Below are positions 16,224 through 25,192 of a stretch of DNA of 64,000 nucleotides, one piece after another (position 1 is the first letter of the stretch; each line of letters starts with the position of its first letter). The notes below the pieces were generated by a model. It was not told the origin of the DNA, did not search any database, and saw only the letters and a list, made by a program, of their open reading frames with translations. The DNA is from Synechococcus sp. HJ21-Hayes (GTDB lineage Bacteria; Cyanobacteriota; Cyanobacteriia; PCC-6307; Cyanobiaceae), in contig NZ_JAGQBW010000003.1 in assembly GCF_024345835.1 (NCBI RefSeq), positions 124,001 to 188,000 of the forward strand, given 5' to 3'. The translations under genes were made by a program, and so were the position numbers.

Positions 16224-16319
16224 ATGACCGCCCACGACCTGGAATTGCTGGTGTTGCTGCTCTCGCCGGGCATGTTGCTCTCGGTGCTGCTCTTGGCCAC
16301 CTTCGCTGCAGGCGGCTGA
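16224..16319 (+). CDS. Candidate 31-residue single-helix membrane protein
   Basis: An ATG at 16224 opens a 31-codon frame beginning MTAHDLELLVLLLSPGM and ending in a second hydrophobic run, LLSVLLLATFAAGG. The whole peptide after the first seven residues is one membrane helix, with an acidic N-terminus like that of small photosystem or cytochrome subunits, although it matches none I know (not PsbM, PsaM, PetN or PetG). It fills the gap between the DUF3082-like gene and pdhB on the same strand. There is no clear ribosome binding site. Confidence 0.45.
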   Translation: MTAHDLELLVLLLSPGMLLSVLLLATFAAGG

Positions 16320-16367
16320 GATAAGTTGGCGGCACCACCGGTCTTGTGCCGGAATCGCCTTCCCGCC

Positions 16368-17351
16368 GTGGCAGAGACGCTTCTCTTCAACGCCCTGCGC
16401 GAGGCCATCGATGAAGAGATGGCCCGCGATCCCCACGTCTGCGTGATGGGCGAGGACGTCGGCCAGTACGGCGGCTCCTACAAGGTGACCAAGGACCTCT
16501 ACGAGAAATACGGCGAGCTGCGGGTGCTAGACACCCCGATCGCCGAGAACGCCTTCACAGGCATGGCCGTGGGCGCCGCCATGACGGGCCTGCGCCCGAT
16601 CGTGGAAGGCATGAACATGGGCTTCCTGCTGCTCGCCTTCAACCAGATCTCCAACAACATGGGGATGCTGCGCTACACCAGCGGCGGCAACTTCACCATC
16701 CCCACTGTGGTGCGCGGTCCCGGCGGCGTGGGCCGGCAGCTGGGGGCGGAGCACAGCCAGCGCCTTGAGGCCTATTTCCACGCCGTACCCGGCATCAAGA
16801 TCGTGGCGGTGAGCACCCCCACCAACGCCAAGGGCTTGATGAAGGCCGCCATCCGCGACAACAACCCGGTGTTGTTCTTTGAGCACGTCCTGCTCTACAA
16901 CCTCTCCGAGGACATCCCGGACGGCGAGTACACCTGTGCTCTCGACCAGGCGGACGTGGTGCGCGAGGGCAGCGACGTGACGATCCTCACCTATTCCCGC
17001 ATGCGCCACCACTGCCTCAAGGCTGTGGAGCAGCTGGAGAAGGACGGCGTGAGCGTGGAGCTGATCGACCTGATCAGCCTCAAGCCGTTCGACATGGAGA
17101 CCATCGCCCGCTCCATCCGCAAGACCCACAGGGTGATGGTGGTGGAGGAGTGCATGAAAACCGGTGGGATCGGCGCCGAACTGATTGCGCTGATCACGGA
17201 GCACTGCTTCGACGATCTGGACGCCCGGCCGATCCGTCTCTCCTCCCAGGACATTCCGACTCCTTACAACGGCGCCCTGGAAAACCTCACGATCATTCAG
17301 CCCCACCAGATTGTGGACGCGGCCAAGGCCCTCAAGGCCGGCCAGGTCTGA
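16368..17351 (+). CDS. pdhB: Pyruvate dehydrogenase E1 component, beta subunit
   Basis: This is the beta subunit of the thiamine-diphosphate-dependent E1 enzyme that decarboxylates pyruvate to feed acetyl-CoA synthesis. The 327-residue product from the GTG at 16368 begins [18 protein letters not shown], the usual start of this family; the frame is open 14 codons further upstream without family support. Conserved segments include [39 protein letters not shown] and the C-terminal [15 protein letters not shown]. The alpha subunit is not in the window, as is common in cyanobacteria, where the two genes are unlinked. Confidence 0.95.
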   Translation: MAETLLFNALREAIDEEMARDPHVCVMGEDVGQYGGSYKVTKDLYEKYGELRVLDTPIAENAFTGMAVGAAMTGLRPIVEGMNMGFLLLAFNQISNNMGMLRYTSGGNFTIPTVVRGPGGVGRQLGAEHSQRLEAYFHAVPGIKIVAVSTPTNAKGLMKAAIRDNNPVLFFEHVLLYNLSEDIPDGEYTCALDQADVVREGSDVTILTYSRMRHHCLKAVEQLEKDGVSVELIDLISLKPFDMETIARSIRKTHRVMVVEECMKTGGIGAELIALITEHCFDDLDARPIRLSSQDIPTPYNGALENLTIIQPHQIVDAAKALKAGQV

Positions 17352-17372
17352 TCACCACCGGATAGGTCCTCA

Positions 17373-18881
17373 ATGGCACGTCAACAGGGGTGGCTCGCCC
17401 TGATCCTGGCCCTGGCGATTGCCGCCGGGGCCCTTGTTTTGAATTACCCGCCCCCGCTGGGGCTTGACCTCCAAGGCGGCAGTCAGCTGACGCTGCAGGT
17501 GTTGCCGAACGGCTCGATCAAGAGCGTGCAGAAGGAGCAGCTGGAGGCGGTGAAGGAAGTGCTCGACCGCCGGATCAACGGCTTGGGCGTGTCGGAATCC
17601 ACCCTCCAGACCGTGGGCGATGACCAGTTGGTGCTGCAGCTGCCTGGCGAACAGGATCCCAGCCGAGCCGCAAAGGTGCTGGGCACCACGGCCCTGCTGG
17701 AGTTTCGGGCCCAGAAGCCCGGCACCGAGCAGGAGATGCAGGGGCTGCTGAAACTGAAGCGCCAGGCCCAGGCGGTGCTCAACCAGCGCCAGGCCCAGGC
17801 CAGTGCCAATGCAGCCGGTGAGCCGCAGGCCCCCAAGGCCACCATCGCCGCTGCAGATCTGTCTCAGGCCCTGACGGGCCTTGGAATCCAGGTGCCCGCC
17901 GGCAGCAGCGAAACCGACCAGCTCGAGCTGTTGCTGGCCACGGTGAACAGCAAGATCGTGACCCTGTTCGAACCGGCGCAGCTCACCGGTAAAGACCTGG
18001 TGAGCGCCGGCCGCCAACAGCAGCAGACCGGCACCGGCTGGGATGTGACCCTGGCCTTCAACCGCGAGGGCGGCGAGCAGTTCGCCAAGCTCACCCAGGG
18101 CATCGCCGGCACCGGACGGCTGCTTGGCATCGTGCTCGACAACCGCCCCATCAGCGAAGCCAGTGTGGGCCCCGAGTTCAAGGCGGCTGGCATCACCGGG
18201 GGGTCCGCCAGCATCACCGGCAACTTCAGCTCCGAGGAGGCCCGCGATCTCGAGGTGCAGTTGCGTGGTGGATCCCTGCCCCTGCCGGTGAAGGTGATTG
18301 AGCAGCGCACCATCGGCGCCACTCTCGGTAGTGAGAACGTGCGCCGCAGCCTGGTGGCCGCCCTCTCGGGCCTGGCCCTGGTGGCCGTGTTCATGGTGGT
18401 GGTCTACCGGCTCCCCGGGCTGGTGTCGGTGGTGGCCCTCAGCCTCTATGCCCTTTACAACCTGGCCCTCTATTCGCTGGTGCCGGTGACCCTCACCCTG
18501 CCGGGCATCGCCGGCTTCATCCTCTCGATCGGCATGGCCGTGGATGCCAATGTGCTGATCTTTGAGCGGGTGAAGGAGGAGTTGCGCAGCGGTAATTCCC
18601 TGATCCGCTCCATTGATACGGGCTTCTCCCTGGCCTTCTCCTCAATCTTGGATGGCCACATCACTGGGTTGATCAGCTGTGTGGCCCTCTTTGCCCTCGG
18701 CACTGGCCTGGTGAAGGGCTTCGCCGTGACCCTGGCCCTTGGCCTGGTGCTCAGCCTGTTCACGGCGCTCACCTGCACCCGCACCTTGCTGCGGCTGTTG
18801 ATGAGCTATCCGGCCCTGCGCCGCTCCACCTACTTCCTGCCCGCGACCCAGCTCCCCGCCTCGAGCGGAAGCCCCGCCTGA
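17373..18881 (+). CDS. secD: Protein translocase subunit SecD
   Basis: SecD works with SecF to assist SecYEG-driven export using the proton gradient. The 502-residue product has an N-terminal membrane helix, a large periplasmic P1 domain (with GLDLQGGSQLTLQV and VSESTLQTVGDDQLVLQLPG), and five C-terminal helices including the signature GMAVDANVLIFERVKEEL. It contains an alanine/glutamine-rich insertion near residues 115-155. The stop overlaps the secF ATG as TGATG. It lies 21 bases after pdhB and may be read from the same transcript. Confidence 0.96.
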   Translation: MARQQGWLALILALAIAAGALVLNYPPPLGLDLQGGSQLTLQVLPNGSIKSVQKEQLEAVKEVLDRRINGLGVSESTLQTVGDDQLVLQLPGEQDPSRAAKVLGTTALLEFRAQKPGTEQEMQGLLKLKRQAQAVLNQRQAQASANAAGEPQAPKATIAAADLSQALTGLGIQVPAGSSETDQLELLLATVNSKIVTLFEPAQLTGKDLVSAGRQQQQTGTGWDVTLAFNREGGEQFAKLTQGIAGTGRLLGIVLDNRPISEASVGPEFKAAGITGGSASITGNFSSEEARDLEVQLRGGSLPLPVKVIEQRTIGATLGSENVRRSLVAALSGLALVAVFMVVVYRLPGLVSVVALSLYALYNLALYSLVPVTLTLPGIAGFILSIGMAVDANVLIFERVKEELRSGNSLIRSIDTGFSLAFSSILDGHITGLISCVALFALGTGLVKGFAVTLALGLVLSLFTALTCTRTLLRLLMSYPALRRSTYFLPATQLPASSGSPA

Positions 18882-19864
18882 TGACTGCCTCCTCCGCCCC
18901 CGCCGGCAGCCCTCTGCCCGCTCCCCGTTTCCGGATCAGCCGCCATCGTCGCACCGCCTGGCTGGGCTCAGGCCTGGCCTGCCTGCTCAGCGTGATCGGC
19001 CTGGTGCTGAGCTGGGTTAATCCCCAGATCCATTCCCCCTTGCGGCCAGGCCTGGACTTCACCGGTGGTACGCAGATTCAGATCGAGCGCCAGTGCGAGC
19101 CCGGAGCCTGCAAGGCCATCACCGGCAGTGCCATCCAGGAGAGCCTCGCTCAGCTGAGCTTGCCGGTGGAGGTGGGTCAGAAGGCCCCCAGCCTCTCCAG
19201 TGTTGGCGTGCAGGTGCTGGATCAGGGGCGCTCCCTGGTGTTGCGCCTGCCGGATCTCGACCCCGATCAGACCCAGGCCGTGGTTCAGACGATCGGCGCC
19301 ATGGCCGGGCCGCTGAACCCGAAGGGCACCTCTGTGGACACGATTGGCCCCACCCTGGGCAGCCAGTTGCTCAAGGGCAGCGTGCTTTCCCTGCTGGTGA
19401 GCTTCGCCTTGATCGCCGCCTACATCACCTTCCGCTACGACCGCATTTTTGCCTTCCTGGCCCTGTTTGCACTGGCCCACGATGTGCTGATCACCTGCGG
19501 CCTGTTCGCCTGGTTGGGCCTGTTCCTCGGGGTGGAGGTGGATTCGCTGTTCGCCGTGTCGCTGATCACGGTGGCGGGCTATTCCACGACCGACACCGTG
19601 GTGGTCTTCGACCGCATCCGTGAGCAGAAAGCCGTGCTGGCCGCCCTGCCGCTGGTGGACCAGGTGGATGTGGCCGTGGATGCCACTCTCACCCGCTCGC
19701 TCTATACCTCCCTCACGACCCTGCTACCCCTGTTGGGCTTGATTTTCTTCGGTGGCGCCAGCCTGTTCTGGTTCGCCATCGCCCTCACCACCGGGATCGC
19801 GGTGGGGAGCTGGTCGAGCATTGGCGTGGCGCCCACCTTGCTGCCCCTGCTCGCGCGCCGTTGA
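18881..19864 (+). CDS. secF: Protein translocase subunit SecF
   Basis: The 327-residue partner of SecD has an N-terminal helix, the periplasmic motif RPGLDFTGGTQIQIE, and a C-terminal bundle with ALAHDVLITCGLF and the signature TVAGYSTTDTVVVFDRIRE. The short insert with two cysteines (QCEPGACKAI, near residues 71-80) is unusual and could form a disulfide. Translationally coupled to secD before it and, by a four-base overlap, to the small membrane gene after it. Confidence 0.96.
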   Translation: MTASSAPAGSPLPAPRFRISRHRRTAWLGSGLACLLSVIGLVLSWVNPQIHSPLRPGLDFTGGTQIQIERQCEPGACKAITGSAIQESLAQLSLPVEVGQKAPSLSSVGVQVLDQGRSLVLRLPDLDPDQTQAVVQTIGAMAGPLNPKGTSVDTIGPTLGSQLLKGSVLSLLVSFALIAAYITFRYDRIFAFLALFALAHDVLITCGLFAWLGLFLGVEVDSLFAVSLITVAGYSTTDTVVVFDRIREQKAVLAALPLVDQVDVAVDATLTRSLYTSLTTLLPLLGLIFFGGASLFWFAIALTTGIAVGSWSSIGVAPTLLPLLARR

Positions 19865-20052
19865 CGCCCCTAGGCCGCCTTAGCTGGGTTCCCCTGCTGC
19901 TGGCTGGTCTAGCCCTGGCCGATCTCAGCGGGGAACTGAGGTTGTTGGCAGATCACTTCACCTGGACCTCGCTGGTCTATCTGCCTGCCCAGCATCCCTT
20001 GGCCATTGCTGTGCTGGTGCTGCTGCCCTCCCTGTTCCGGCGCTATCGCTGA
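19861..20052 (+). CDS. Small two-helix membrane protein, unknown
   Basis: The 63-residue product starts at a TTG that overlaps the secF stop by four bases. It has two hydrophobic segments (WVPLLLAGLALADL and PLAIAVLVLLPSLF) separated by a loop ELRLLADHFTWTSLVYLPAQ and a basic C-terminus RRYR. The coupling to secF suggests it is made with the SecDF complex. No family is recognised, and the start codon is weak, so it needs conservation support. Confidence 0.6.
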   Translation: MTPLGRLSWVPLLLAGLALADLSGELRLLADHFTWTSLVYLPAQHPLAIAVLVLLPSLFRRYR

Positions 20053-20085
20053 TCCGCTTCACCGGACGTTGTTGGGGCTGGTTCG

Positions 20086-21084
20086 TTACCAGCGGTCCAT
20101 CACCTGTTCCACCACCACCTTTTCCATCACCACCTGGAGCACCACCACCAGGGGCAGGGCCAGCAACACGCCGGGCAACCCAAGCAGAGCCCCGAGGCTC
20201 AATTGGGCCATCAGGGCCACCGTGGGCAGGAGATTCACGGTGCGGCTCAACAGGAGCGGTGTGAGCAGAAACGCCTCGCCGTTCTGGAGGGCCAGGCGCA
20301 AGAGCAACACCTGCAGCACTTTGGCTGGTGAGACCAGCAAGGCCACTGCCAGCGGCAGCAGGCTGGCCACCGTGGGGCCGATGGTGGGCACAAAGGTGAG
20401 CAGGCCGCACACCAGGGCACTCAACAGGGCCAGGGGCACCTGCAGGGCCGCCAGGCCGGCCCAGGTGAGCACAAACACCGTGCTGGCGGCGATGGTCATG
20501 CCGGCCAGCCAGCCCCCCAGGGCTTCGCGGCACTCCCGCAGCAGATTACCCATCTGGGGCCGATAGCTATTGGGCGTGGCCGCCAGCACCAAGCGCTGAT
20601 GGCTGCGGGGATCGAGCACCAGAAGCACCGCGAGCAGCACCATCAACAGCAGTTGGATGGTGCCGTTGGCGGCACCACCGGCGAAGCCGAGCAACTGGGC
20701 ACCGATCGGCTGCAATTTGTCCCAGGTGGCGAAGGCCTGGAGCTGCTGTTCGAGGCTCTCCAGCATGGTGAAGCCGCCCACCAGGCGGCTCAGGCGTTGC
20801 ACCAGGGTGGGCACCAGTTGGGTGAGTTGATTCACCTGCTGCAGTAGTTCAGGCAGCAGCAACTCCGACAGTTTCCACCCGCCCACCAGGATCAAGGCCA
20901 GCACAATCGCCAGCGCGGCTGGGCGATTGAGGCGGCTCACCCCGCGCAGCCAGCTCACGGGCACATCCAGGGCCACCGCCAGCACCACGGCGCCGAACAG
21001 TACCAACAGCACCCAGCGCAGTTCCCAGGCCAGTAGGCCCAGCACGATCAGGCTCAGTAGCCCCAACCAGGACCGACTGCTCAT
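20086..21084 (-). CDS. AI-2E/PerM family transporter (second copy)
   Basis: The 332-residue membrane protein has the AI-2E (PerM) family pattern: paired N-terminal helices, a soluble segment near 65-150 (VNQLTQLVPTLVQRLSRLVGG), then helices with the LTFVPTIGPTVASLLPLAVAL signature and a C-terminal pair with LGALLGLPGVLLALPL. Members export small solutes or act as antiporters, and the substrate here is unknown. Its ATG at 21084 overlaps the stop of the homologous upstream gene by four bases. A convergent small gene after secF ends 33 bases away. Confidence 0.9.
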   Translation of the reverse strand: MSSRSWLGLLSLIVLGLLAWELRWVLLVLFGAVVLAVALDVPVSWLRGVSRLNRPAALAIVLALILVGGWKLSELLLPELLQQVNQLTQLVPTLVQRLSRLVGGFTMLESLEQQLQAFATWDKLQPIGAQLLGFAGGAANGTIQLLLMVLLAVLLVLDPRSHQRLVLAATPNSYRPQMGNLLRECREALGGWLAGMTIAASTVFVLTWAGLAALQVPLALLSALVCGLLTFVPTIGPTVASLLPLAVALLVSPAKVLQVLLLRLALQNGEAFLLTPLLLSRTVNLLPTVALMAQLSLGALLGLPGVLLALPLVVVLQVVMEKVVVEQVMDRW

Positions 21085-22133
21085 CTGGCCAGGCGCTGTT
21101 GGCGCCAGGGATCGAGCACGTCGTGAATCAGCACCTCCCGAACCACTACCTGGAGGCTCACCGCCAAGGGCAGGGCCAACAGCAGACCCAGGGGGCCAAA
21201 CAGCACGGTGAACACAAACTGGGCGATCAGGGTGAGGCCTGGTAGCAATTTCACCTGGTGATGCATCACCGATGGGGTGATCACATAGCTCTCCAGGTGC
21301 TGCACCAGCACGTAGAGACCCAACACGGCCAATGCCTTCCAGGGGGAGGCCAGCAGCGCCACCGACATCGGGAAGATCGTGCTCAGGGTGGGGCCCACAT
21401 TCGGGATCACATTGAGCAGGCCCGCCAGTAGGGCATTGGCTACCACGAGGTTCACCCCGAGGAGCGAGAGACCGATGCCCGCCAGCAGGGCTACGCAGCA
21501 GGAGCTGATCAACACGCCACCCATCCAGCTGCTGAGGGCCTCGCCGCAGTGCACCAGCACCTGGCGCAGGCGGCGCCGGTAGAACGATGGCGCCAGCAGC
21601 ACGGCCACCTCGCGGTAGGCGATGGGCTGAACCGCGATCATCACGGCCACCGACACCACAAACAGCAGCTGCACCAGCCCGCTGCCCAGGTTGCCCGCCA
21701 AGCCCAACAGCCGCCCCACCCCGCTGCTGAGGCCGGGGTCAGCCAAGGGCGCAGTCCAGGTCTGTTGCAGCCATTGGAGGGCCTCTTTGCCGTAGATCAT
21801 CCGACTGCTCTGATCCAGGGCCTGGCGCAGCAGCTTGACCGAAAGCGCAGCCGCTGCAGGCAGCTGACGCAGTAGCTCCTGGAACTGCTGCACAAAGGGG
21901 GGCACAACGGCGGCGCTCACCACCACCGCCAGCAGCAGGAGCCCCACGAGCGTCAGCAGGAGCGCGATCGGGCGCCCGCAGCCCAGGCGCTGACGCACGA
22001 CGCCCACGAGGGTGCAGAGCGCCATGGCCAGCACGATCGCGGCAAACACGTGGATCAGCACATCCCGCAGGCTCCACAGCAGCACGAGTGCTGCCGCTAT
22101 GGCGATCAGTCCCAGCCACTGGCCGAACTTCAA
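21081..22133 (-). CDS. AI-2E/PerM family transporter (first copy)
   Basis: The 350-residue protein is a paralogue of the gene that follows it. It shares the family signatures NALLAGLLNVIPNVGPTLSTI and, near the end, VLFGPLGLLLALPLAVSLQVVVRE. Both copies end with a similar VV.EV...V.D.W tail, supporting an origin by tandem duplication. The ATGA overlap implies that both are made in fixed proportion and may work together. The ATG at 22133 begins MKFGQWLGL. psb28 ends three bases upstream of it on the same strand, so it may be read from the psb28 transcript. Confidence 0.9.
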   Translation of the reverse strand: MKFGQWLGLIAIAAALVLLWSLRDVLIHVFAAIVLAMALCTLVGVVRQRLGCGRPIALLLTLVGLLLLAVVVSAAVVPPFVQQFQELLRQLPAAAALSVKLLRQALDQSSRMIYGKEALQWLQQTWTAPLADPGLSSGVGRLLGLAGNLGSGLVQLLFVVSVAVMIAVQPIAYREVAVLLAPSFYRRRLRQVLVHCGEALSSWMGGVLISSCCVALLAGIGLSLLGVNLVVANALLAGLLNVIPNVGPTLSTIFPMSVALLASPWKALAVLGLYVLVQHLESYVITPSVMHHQVKLLPGLTLIAQFVFTVLFGPLGLLLALPLAVSLQVVVREVLIHDVLDPWRQQRLAR

Positions 22134-22136
22134 GCG

Positions 22137-22511
22137 TCAGTCCTGCTCGGCGTTCTGGGCTTGGGCCGCCTCGTCGCTCTTCTTGGCAAATCCCAGGCCA
22201 TTGGTTTCGGCATAGCGCTCGGCGAAGCGCATGAAGCGCTCGAAATCTTCCAGAGTTTTCCAGGTGTAGGTGGCTTCCAGCGCGGCGGGCTTGCCGTTCA
22301 CAAAACGTGCATTCACATCGCGGGTCACCAGCTGACCCTCCTCATCGAGCATGTACATGCCACCGATGTCGCCAAGGGTTTCGGGGGCGAGCGCTTGGGG
22401 TTGCTCGAACACGAACATGGCCTGGCCGGTGCGGCCATCGCGGGAGCGGGTCATGCGGATGTCGGCAACCACGGGTTCGTCAACTCCGCGGAAGAACTGG
22501 ATCGCCGCCAT
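22137..22511 (-). CDS. psb28: Photosystem II assembly protein Psb28
   Basis: Psb28 binds the CP47-containing photosystem II intermediate on the cytoplasmic side during assembly and repair. The 124-residue product begins [26 protein letters not shown], has [13 protein letters not shown] and [20 protein letters not shown] in the C-terminal half, all typical of the family, followed by an acidic tail. The ATG at 22511 fits the family; the frame is open further upstream without support. A TAGGAT possible -10 element lies at 22532-22537 on this strand. Confidence 0.94.
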   Translation of the reverse strand: MAAIQFFRGVDEPVVADIRMTRSRDGRTGQAMFVFEQPQALAPETLGDIGGMYMLDEEGQLVTRDVNARFVNGKPAALEATYTWKTLEDFERFMRFAERYAETNGLGFAKKSDEAAQAQNAEQD

Positions 22512-22548
22512 CGGATGCCCTGGAAAATTTGATCCTAGGCAGTGCCAC

Positions 22549-23637
22549 TCAACCCATCTCGGCCTGCATGGTTCCGTTGGCCAGCAACTGAGCGGCGGCC
22601 TCGGCGGCGCTGCTGAACCCCAGCTCCACGCTGCCAAGCACCCTGTCAGCGACCCCTTGGCCGTGCTGCTCGAGCTCACGGTCGTAGCAGCGGTCGTAGT
22701 AGTCGAGCATCTGCCGGCAGGCCTCACTCCAATCGCGCCGAGCGATGGCCTCCAGCGCTGCCGCGGTGCGCTGCGGTCCCAGGCGCTTGCCAATGCGGCT
22801 GGTGGCCTCGGCTAGGGCCTCAGGGTTTTGAACGCCGTACACGGCCACTAGGTGGCGCAGACGTTCCTCAAGGGGGCGCTGGATCTCCAGCAATGGTGCT
22901 TGCTGCATCTGGCGCCAGACCCCTGCCGGCACGCGGCAACGGCCCACTTGCACACTCTCCGCCTCGACCCAGATGGCCGTGGCTCCCACCTGGGCCCGCA
23001 ACACAGCCGCGATCCGGTTCTCGTAGTGCTCGTTGCTGGGCTGGGGCGGCAGTCCAAGGTTCCCGAAGCTGCTGCCGCGGTGATGGGCCAGTCCCTCCAG
23101 GTCCAGCACCGCCACGCCCCGATCACGCAGGGCTTGCAGCAGGTCGGTCTTGCCGGTGCCCGTGCGTCCCCCCAGCAGCTGGAGAGGCCAGGGCTGCTCC
23201 AGTTGGGCCAGCACCCAGTGGCGGTAGGCCTTGTACCCCCCTTCCAGCAGTGTGCAGGGCAGATCCAGGGTGTCCGCCAACCAGGCCATGCTGCCGGAGC
23301 GCATGCCACCGCGCCAGCAGTGGATGCCCAGTAGAGCTCCAGCCGCTTCCGTACTCCAGGCCGTGAGGGTGGTGCCGAGCGCCGCCAGCTTGGGGCCCAC
23401 GAGGGCCAGCCCCAGCTGGACGGCCTCCTGCCGTCCCTGCTGCTTGTAGGCGGTACCCACCTCGGCCCGCTCGCCATCGCTGAACAGCGGCAGATTGCGG
23501 GCCCCTGGGATGTGGCCTTGGGCGAATTCTGCGGGGGTGCGCACATCCACCACGGGGCCGCTGCCCTGCAGAAAGGTTTCGATCGCCAGCCGCTCTGCCA
23601 TGGAAGGGGGGTCTCGACTGCCGGTCTGGCCTGACAT
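22549..23637 (-). CDS. selU: tRNA 2-selenouridine synthase (SelU/MnmH)
   Basis: SelU converts 2-thiouridine at the tRNA wobble position to 2-selenouridine through a geranylated intermediate. The 362-residue product has a rhodanese domain with the active cysteine Cys107 in [15 protein letters not shown] and a P-loop domain with [15 protein letters not shown] near 155-169. ATP binding, cysteine and length all match an intact enzyme. It requires selenophosphate from SelD, which is not in this window. An ATG 12 codons in ([10 protein letters not shown]) is an alternative start. Confidence 0.92.
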   Translation of the reverse strand: MSGQTGSRDPPSMAERLAIETFLQGSGPVVDVRTPAEFAQGHIPGARNLPLFSDGERAEVGTAYKQQGRQEAVQLGLALVGPKLAALGTTLTAWSTEAAGALLGIHCWRGGMRSGSMAWLADTLDLPCTLLEGGYKAYRHWVLAQLEQPWPLQLLGGRTGTGKTDLLQALRDRGVAVLDLEGLAHHRGSSFGNLGLPPQPSNEHYENRIAAVLRAQVGATAIWVEAESVQVGRCRVPAGVWRQMQQAPLLEIQRPLEERLRHLVAVYGVQNPEALAEATSRIGKRLGPQRTAAALEAIARRDWSEACRQMLDYYDRCYDRELEQHGQGVADRVLGSVELGFSSAAEAAAQLLANGTMQAEMG

Positions 23638-23678
23638 AGTGGGCCAACGCTGGCTCCCCGTCAGGTCAGCTCGCCCCC

Positions 23679-24401
23679 ATGCTTTCCGGACCTCCCGTCT
23701 CCGCCTCCGCCAGCGCCGATCAACTGCTGGACCGTTTTCTCTCCAGTTCCGTGCGCCAGCGCCGCAGCCTGCTGGCCCAGGTGCAGCAGCGGAGCGCTGA
23801 GATTCGTCCCTGCATTCCCGAGCTGCTCAATCGGCTTGATGCCACCGGCGACGATTGGGCTGCGGGCACCTTGATCCAGCTACTGCTGGCCCAGCCCGAC
23901 GATCTGAGCGAGTCCTTCCGGCAGCGCCACCCCGAGGGTTGGCTCGCGGTGAGCAGTGCCCAGGGCATCGATTACACCCCGCTGCAGCAGGCCCTCAGCT
24001 TGCTGCAGTTTGAAGAGGCCGATCGTCTCACCAGCGAGATCCTGCGCCAGATGGCCGGTGCCGCTGCCGTGAAGCGGGGCTACGTCTATTACTCCGAAGT
24101 GCCACCGATGGCAGCGGTAGACCTGCAGAGCCTGGATCGCCTCTGGCTCACTTATTCCCAAGGCCGCTTCGGCTTCTCGGTGCAGTTGCGGCTGCTGCGC
24201 AGCGTTGCTGGCCGTTGGGATCGGCTCTGGCCCAAGCTTGGCTGGAAGCTTGACGGTGTCTGGACGCGCTATCCCTCCGCCTTCACCTGGGCCTTGGGTG
24301 CTCCGGAGGGCCATTTGCCGCTGGTGAACCAACTGCGCGGGGTGCGCTTGATGGACGCCCTGCTCTCCCATCCTGGGGTGCAACAACGGCTGACAGCCTG
24401 A
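23679..24401 (+). CDS. gun4: GUN4 tetrapyrrole-binding protein
   Basis: Gun4 binds protoporphyrin and Mg-protoporphyrin and stimulates Mg-chelatase, committing tetrapyrrole to chlorophyll. The 240-residue product has an N-terminal helical bundle (about 15-90) and the GUN4 core from about 100 (GIDYTPLQQALSLLQFEEADRLTSEIL, shown as pieces of the core), with DRLWLTYSQGRFGFSVQ and TRYPSAFTWALGAPEGHLPL typical of the porphyrin pocket. Diverges from selU. The RsbW-like gene follows after 53 bases. Confidence 0.95.
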   Translation: MLSGPPVSASASADQLLDRFLSSSVRQRRSLLAQVQQRSAEIRPCIPELLNRLDATGDDWAAGTLIQLLLAQPDDLSESFRQRHPEGWLAVSSAQGIDYTPLQQALSLLQFEEADRLTSEILRQMAGAAAVKRGYVYYSEVPPMAAVDLQSLDRLWLTYSQGRFGFSVQLRLLRSVAGRWDRLWPKLGWKLDGVWTRYPSAFTWALGAPEGHLPLVNQLRGVRLMDALLSHPGVQQRLTA

Positions 24402-24454
24402 TGGCCGCGGGGTAGGGTCAAACCCGGCTGGTGACCCGCTGCTGTTTCAGCTGA

Positions 24455-24853
24455 ATGGCGCTGCGTTGGGCTGATTTCATTACCCCATCCACGCTGCACC
24501 TCTCGCCCTTGCTGGAGTTGCTGCTGGAGCCCATCCGGGGCGCCGAGCAACTGGCAGCGCTGCAGTTGGGCTTGCAGGAAGTGCTGGTGAATGCCGTACG
24601 TCACGGCAATGGCAACGACCCGCGCAAATGCCTTCGCATCCGCCGCATTGTGACGCCCCGCTGGGTGGTGTGGCAGGTGCAGGACGAGGGCTGTGGTGTA
24701 GCCCCGGCGGCACGGTGCGGCCAGCTCCCGGACCAGGCGGATGCCGCTTGCGGCCGCGGGTTCTTCCTGATTCACCAGTGCTTCGACGACGTGCGCTGGA
24801 GCGGCCGGGGCAATCGCGTGCAGGTGGCGGTGCGGCGGGTGGGCGCCGGCTGA
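24455..24853 (+). CDS. RsbW-like histidine-kinase-fold ATP-binding protein
   Basis: The 132-residue product is a stand-alone GHKL ATPase domain of the anti-sigma/serine kinase type. The N box is QEVLVNAVRHGNGN with Glu42 and Asn46, the G1 box QDEGCGV with Asp77 and Gly79, and the G2 region CGRGFFLIHQCFDDVRW with glycines 100 and 102. In the family such proteins phosphorylate anti-anti-sigma factors and sequester sigma factors; no partner gene is visible nearby. Several cysteines are present (at least six). The role here is inferred from the fold. Confidence 0.82.
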   Translation: MALRWADFITPSTLHLSPLLELLLEPIRGAEQLAALQLGLQEVLVNAVRHGNGNDPRKCLRIRRIVTPRWVVWQVQDEGCGVAPAARCGQLPDQADAACGRGFFLIHQCFDDVRWSGRGNRVQVAVRRVGAG

Positions 24854-25141
24854 TCAGCGGCCGTGACTGGGACAGCCGGGATCTTTGAGGCTGCCCTGCA
24901 GCCAAGCCAGGGCATGTTCCACCAGGGCAATGGCCTGTTGCCGCTGCGGGGTGCTGCCCCGAATGGCGGGTCCATTGGCCTCGTCGAGCAGCTGTACCAG
25001 GGCGGCGGCCAGCTGCTCGGCCCCTCGGCGCTGGGGCTGGCCCTTGAGGGCGTGCCAGTCACGGTCGCCGATCACCAGCTGGCGATGCAGGGCTTCGGCA
25101 GCCTCGCGGCTGCCTTCGGGCCAGTGGTTTGGGGAGGCCAT
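24854..25141 (-). CDS. Conserved small protein, DUF6439-like
   Basis: The 95-residue product begins MASPNHWPEGSREAAEALHR and continues with VIGDRDWHALKGQPQRRGAEQ, an all-helical pattern recalled from picocyanobacterial conserved proteins (DUF6439-like). It ends LKDPGCPSHGR. No function is known. The ATG at 25141 is preferred to upstream in-frame codons because the recalled family starts there. It ends immediately next to the convergent RsbW-like gene and diverges from the gene at 25193. Confidence 0.68.
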   Translation of the reverse strand: MASPNHWPEGSREAAEALHRQLVIGDRDWHALKGQPQRRGAEQLAAALVQLLDEANGPAIRGSTPQRQQAIALVEHALAWLQGSLKDPGCPSHGR

Positions 25142-25192
25142 GGTCGACGACAGCACTGGACGCAGGATCGGGGTTCGGTCCATCCTGACGGG

